The notes beneath the pieces are model-generated. The model did not search any database, was not told the DNA's origin, and worked only from the letters and a program-made list of their open reading frames with translations. Positions 59,316-64,000 of a stretch of DNA of 64,000 nucleotides are shown here, one piece after another. Made by a program: the position numbers and the translations under genes. Every line of letters begins with the position of its first letter. Position 1 is the stretch's first letter. Source of the DNA: Phylloscopus collybita (taxonomy: Eukaryota > Chordata > Aves > Passeriformes > Phylloscopidae); NCBI GenBank assembly GCA_027886175.1, contig JAJNNQ010000024.1, forward strand, positions 6,928,001 to 6,992,000, in the 5' to 3' direction.

Positions 59316-61179
59316 AGGCCCCTGTAAAATGAATGAAGCACAAAACGCTGGGCTTGCCCTGGTTCTCAAACCAACTTAAATCCTGTTCCATTTAATTATT
59401 TTAAGCCTAGGAGTATTTAAGACATTTTGCTCTCCTGCTGTTTGGTCACTTCTGGGAGCTGCCACCTCTGGCACAGCACAGCTCTCTCCTCCAAAACCTG
59501 GAAGGATGGTGGAACAGGCCTAGTGCCCCTTGGTCCCCCACCCAGCAGCATCCAGGAGGTACCAAACACAGGCTGGACACTAAAAAAGAAAATTTCCAGT
59601 CCTTCCCACATAAACCATAGCAGCCTACAGATAACAGGGCTGTCCACAAGTTATCCATGTGGATAACTCTGATTGCTTTTCAAGCATAGCCCTTGTTTTT
59701 TGACAGTACCTTAATTGTTATTTTGAAACACCACTTAGCCTCTAAGTTCTCAACTACTCTGTAATAAAATTCCCCATGAGGTGTTATCAACATTCAAATA
59801 TCCCACTCATTTAGATAAGGTGCTTTTATAATACAGTGAGCCCATCACCACATAATTTCACAAAATTTGTTGTAGATATTTAAATCTGATTACCTTTTTT
59901 TTTTTTTGAGAATGCAATTTGTGCAGGAGCTTCATCCTATAAGCAATATTCTTAGCTGAGATTACACAGTCCCCTTCAAACAATGTGTGGTAAATTGTTG
60001 ATTATAGTCAATTAAAGGATACAATATGAAGTGCTTTTATGCTACACAGCTCTTTCAACTGTAGGAAATGACTAGCAAATGCTGTCAAACAACAAAACCT
60101 ATGAAAACTTGTTAAAAGCAACAACATACCTTGCACACAATGGATAAGTTGTTGAGATTCCCTGAATCCAAAACCATCCTGGCACCTGTGTACCCACAGT
60201 ACAAGTCTTCACATTACAGAAATTATCAAAGCAGTGTTCTATTACCAATTTCAGCTAAAGCAATTGTATTTTTTTTCTCTTCCCTTTTTGAGGCTTGATG
60301 TTACCTCATTAAAAAAGAAAAAAAAAAGGAAAAAAAAAGGCTTTTCACATATATAAAACTATAAAAATCCAATCCACAAGTACAATGTTCCCACCTCTTT
60401 GCAGGGAAAAGGGAAAACAGATGGTGTCTTTTCCAGTGATAAACTAGGTAATCTGTATTCCTTTCTAGAGATGCCAGTCTTGGTCTTCCTATGTTTTATT
60501 TTATCTGGCACATCAGTTGCAATATCATCCTGTTTTTATCACCAGTTCTCCAGACAACCACCAATGTCTGGCACACTCCTTTGTGAATTAAATGCAAAAT
60601 CAGATGGTTTAACCTGCCTCGTTCAACTCTGTACTACAGCACTACAGAGAGTTTTCTGAAGAGATCTTGCAGAGTGCCTATTCTTAATTTTATTAGTTTT
60701 ATGTGTCAAAGTGAAAGGTTTAAGCAAACCCTTCAGAAGATTTTACCACTGTAAATGGAAACAAAGGAGAACAGCCTAATCAACCACGTTCAGTGAATAG
60801 CTGATGGAACAACAAAGAGCAACAATAATAAATCAAACAAGCATCTGCGTTAATTGATTCTGCCAAGTGCCTTTTCATTAATACCAGGTCATACTTCTAG
60901 AGTATGTCAATAAATATAAGCAATACACAGTCCTCAAGAAAGAGCAATCACTGCTGCTAACAAGCAGAATGTTCTAATGATTGCTTCCTTGCTTAAACAT
61001 TGGGATAAAAAGCCCCTCCACTGGAACAGAGATAATGACGCTTGATTTCACTGGCTGTCTCTGATTTGCTCTGTGTAACATTAAGCCAGGATGAGGCCCC
61101 AGGGAAGGAAGAGCTTGTGGTGCTCTCTGGAGGATGTTCCACAGTCTTTGCATCCATGAGGAGCACTGGTTCTTCTCAA
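59316..61179. other. Non-coding stretch
   Basis: 59420-59640 is GC-richer with overlapping 70-80 codon frames on both strands and no domain. A perfect palindrome with 8-bp arms (GTTATCCA-TG-TGGATAAC) lies at 59650-59667. A-rich patch near 60311-60340. Otherwise AT-rich and unassigned. Confidence 0.5.
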
Positions 61180-61349
61180 AACCAAAGTGGGCCTAGACCA
61201 ACTCAGAATCAAGGCACTGGTTTGAATCCAGAGCCTGACAAGCTTCAAAACCAAGCAATCTCCTCAAAACCACACCATGCCAAAGTGAACCTAGACCAAC
61301 TCAGAGTCAGGACTTCAATCCAGAGTCAGGACTTCAATCCAGAGTCAGG
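61180..61349. repeat. Small nested minisatellite (98-bp and 19-bp periods)
   Basis: CCAAAGTG..CCTAGACCAACTCAGA occurs at 61182 and again at 61280 (period 98 bp, few mismatches). Inside the second copy CAGAGTCAGGACTTCAATC (19 bp) is repeated perfectly at 61302-61320 and 61321-61339, with a third partial unit to 61349. A 121-codon plus frame (61042-61407) reads through it, rich in Q, N, P and S, with no domain. Confidence 0.8.
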
Positions 61350-64000
61350 CAAGTCCTGGGTGCTGTGGTGGAATCTCCCTCTGGCTGCCTGGAGCTCAAT
61401 GGTGTGACTGTACTCACTGCCTTCCTCACTGAGCTTTTGAAAGGATTAGATAGCTAATATTTTAAAACCTTTAAAAGATTAAAAACTTCTAAAAGACTTG
61501 CAAAGTGACCTTGCAAGTTTGAGTTGTTTACAAACTTCACTTCATGAACTCAATTTGTTTACATTTACAGGTGTGACAAAGATATACTTCAGTCTTTGGA
61601 AATTAGGATGCATATTATATTTGTCCCCTCAAATATTGTAAATCTATAATACTACTGCGCACATAAAAAATACATAACCAGAACTCAATTTTCTGATCAA
61701 AATCTAATTTCATGCCCAGCTTTTTATTTGCTTATACCAGTACTACAGTGGAATAAATATGCCCATAGACCAAGTAGCCTCACAGTTTGAAGTCAAAAAA
61801 AAATATAGGGAAAAAAGTATATATGCAGATTTGCATCTATTTAATCACAAATAAAACCCATTGCGTTTTCTTGCAGTCTGGAACGGTACCACGTCACCTT
61901 AATCATCAACAGAAGGCAAAAATCTATTTCACAAACGTTTCAAAAAAGCACTCAAAATGTAGATTTCAATATGCTGACTAAAGCTGGCGCAAACTGCTAA
62001 GCAAATAAAACAACTGAACCTTTGTTATTGATAGAGAGCACTCAGACAGCCCCAGGGTTCAGCAGAATACTAAACAGGTTACTGGGACCACAACCAACGC
62101 CGCTCGCGAGTGGTGCCGACCTCGTTCTCAGGGTTTTGTACAAGATGGAAACTTCTGTTGTTTCACAAAGAGCTGATAAATGAGTTAGCATTCCTGGGTT
62201 TTTTCCCCCTAGCATTTTCTTCTCTAGGTTCCATAGCTATTTCATAGTAATGCACGTGTCACAAAACCCTCAGAATTGCATCCCTGTAGCCCAAAAAGCC
62301 TCAATGGATGCTACATCTATAGATCCCATCAGATGTGACAGAGAGACTTCCAGCTCCTTCTCAATTAAGCAACAGAACTACAAGAGATGCTGTCTTTTTG
62401 AGGCCATATCTCATGCATAACCATGCTAAATAAACTGCTTTAAAATTAAAAAAAAAAAAAAAAAATTGTTACTGTTCAGGCAGATCAATTTTCCAATGCA
62501 TTTCACCTTTAGTTCCACAAACAATTAAGGCAGTAAAGGTTTCCCAGCCTATCACTGCTACTTCAAACATTCTTCATGAATCAACTGCTCCAAAATCAAT
62601 GCAAATGCTTTTCCAACAATGTGGGCTGTTTGGTGATGTCCAGAATAAGAAGTGTGAGCCAATTGGAAGCAGATATGTATGAAGAAACAGCTGGCAAAGA
62701 AGATCTGCTGCGTCTCACACGTTTCCACAAAATGGAAAAAAAAAAAACCAAAAAACCAAATCTTGCCTCTCATCAGCTGTTGGCAGCTAGAAAACCACAC
62801 TGACCACTGCTGAAGAATTATACAGATTCTTGTTACTCTACAACTTGAAACTCTACAACTTGTTAGAAAGATTCTTTCAAACAGAAATAAGAACACGAGT
62901 ATTATAAAAGCATTTATGTGATAGATTCCTAACACAGATGGGTTGATTCTTGGATTTTAAAAGGTTGCAAATAAGGAGAACCCAGAATGCTCAGACTTTT
63001 GTGGGATTCTCTGAGAGAAAATAACCAGCCTGGAAAACATTCCTTAAACATAACTAAGAAAACAACTAGCAAGAAGCACCTGCTTCCATCAAGCAAAGCA
63101 CATTGTCAGTGTGTGGGCAAGCTATTCCAGCTGAAAACAAAGTAGAATTGTATTTAAATAAAAATTAGGTCTCAAATTAAGTCATTTTTAGTTAAATGAT
63201 CAATGCAGATATAATAATTTATATGATATATTTTTATAGGATAGTTAAGCCTCCAAAACACTAGGTTATTTTTCCCAATTCTAAACACAAATTTTAGGAA
63301 GATGTAGTAAAATACAGCAAAAACTGCATGTTAACACTATTACAACTGAAGTGGGGGGAGATATTTTTACAATATAATTTTAAAGACTTGTAAATTTGTG
63401 AAGTGCAAAAAATTTCCAAAATCAGTTCATAAGTTGTTGAGGGGATCTGAATGACATTTTAAGAAAGCTAATCTATTTCTTCAAGAATTTAGTACTAAGT
63501 ATGTCCTGTAACCTGCAGTCAGCATTTATTCTGATATAAGTGTTTATATTTCACTTACAGAAATATCAAATTCTTGAGATCTGAAAATTGTTTAGTTGCT
63601 GCTCTATGTGCACAAAATTGGTTTCACTCCCAGGGGTATTCAATACTATTGCATTTTCCATTATTTATTTGTGATTGGATTTATTACTTGAAGATTCTGC
63701 CAAATATTTACCATGGGTACTTTAGGAGTAATAATTTAGCTCCATAGCTATTCAGTATTAGCTCAAATGCTCATATTTAAAGCTGCAATATTTAAGCAAC
63801 GTGCCCTTTAGAACATCACGTCAGAACCAAAGAAATTAGGAAGAAAACTCATAAACAACTAATCTGTCATTTTATGGCCATTCCCCACTGCAGCATTTAG
63901 CAGTTGTCTGCTCTAACAAACAAAAATTTCGAACTCAGCTGCTGAGTTGGGGCTCCTGGGCTGCTCCAGCTGCCCCCACCCTCCTTTGCCACCCCCTTAC
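61350..64000. other. Non-coding stretch with one CpG-dense spot
   Basis: AT-rich filler with poly-A near 62449-62465. A very local CpG cluster lies at 62098-62124, including CTCGCGAG. The last 70 bases become GC-rich and pyrimidine-rich (CTCCAGCTGCCCCCACCC) and may lead into another element beyond the window. A 125-codon minus frame at 62558-62935 has no domain. Confidence 0.45.

Noticed and set aside
1..64000. CRISPR arrays, operons, tRNA or rRNA genes
   Set aside because: No regularly spaced direct repeats, no ribosomal or tRNA-like text, and the CR1 and LTR content indicates animal nuclear DNA.

Overview
This window looks like vertebrate nuclear DNA, most probably from a bird. The best evidence is five pieces of the avian/sauropsid LINE family CR1. 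Three keep their 3' ends, with the family's short 'ATTCTGTG/ATTCTATG'-type terminal repeats. There are also two solitary endogenous-retrovirus-type LTRs with 6-bp target duplications. The DNA is AT-rich and CpG-poor, with many A- or T-rich low-complexity tracts. A songbird is plausible, but that is a guess.

I find no protein-coding gene I can support. The open frames are short (the longest is 209 codons) and scattered on both strands. Many run through poly-A/T or (CAAA)n tracts, and none shows a recognisable domain or a convincing exon with splice sites. I also see no tRNA, rRNA, CRISPR array or bacterial feature. The window is best read as a gene desert or the inside of very large introns.

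Layout: 1-5 kb is plain DNA with a G/T tract and a CR1 3' fragment (4451-4675). A solo LTR, minus strand, with TATA, CAAT and poly-A signals and a perfect 6-bp duplication lies at 5084-5370. A perfect 15-bp hairpin lies at 6678-6713. 7-17 kb is non-coding, with an A/C tract at 14958-15068. A longer CR1 piece (17765-18211) is followed by a conserved-looking non-repetitive block. 19-38 kb is AT-rich, with several homeobox/octamer-rich blocks (notably 28120-28330) and a 190-bp A-rich tract (38163-38355). A CR1 3' end lies at 39538-39830. 44.8-46.6 kb holds further enhancer-like blocks. A second LTR lies at 47672-48139, just after a 40-T run. An unusual degenerate 10-bp palindromic tandem array lies at 51034-51370. 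53-59 kb has more enhancer-like blocks and a minus-strand CR1 3' end (59031-59315). A small minisatellite lies at 61180-61349.

The most distinctive item is the 51034-51370 array: about 33 degenerate 10-bp units close to the self-complementary GGTTYRAACC, with six exact AACCAGTT/AACTGGTT sites. The 'enhancer-like' calls rest only on motif content and on the absence of repeat character. They need cross-species alignment.
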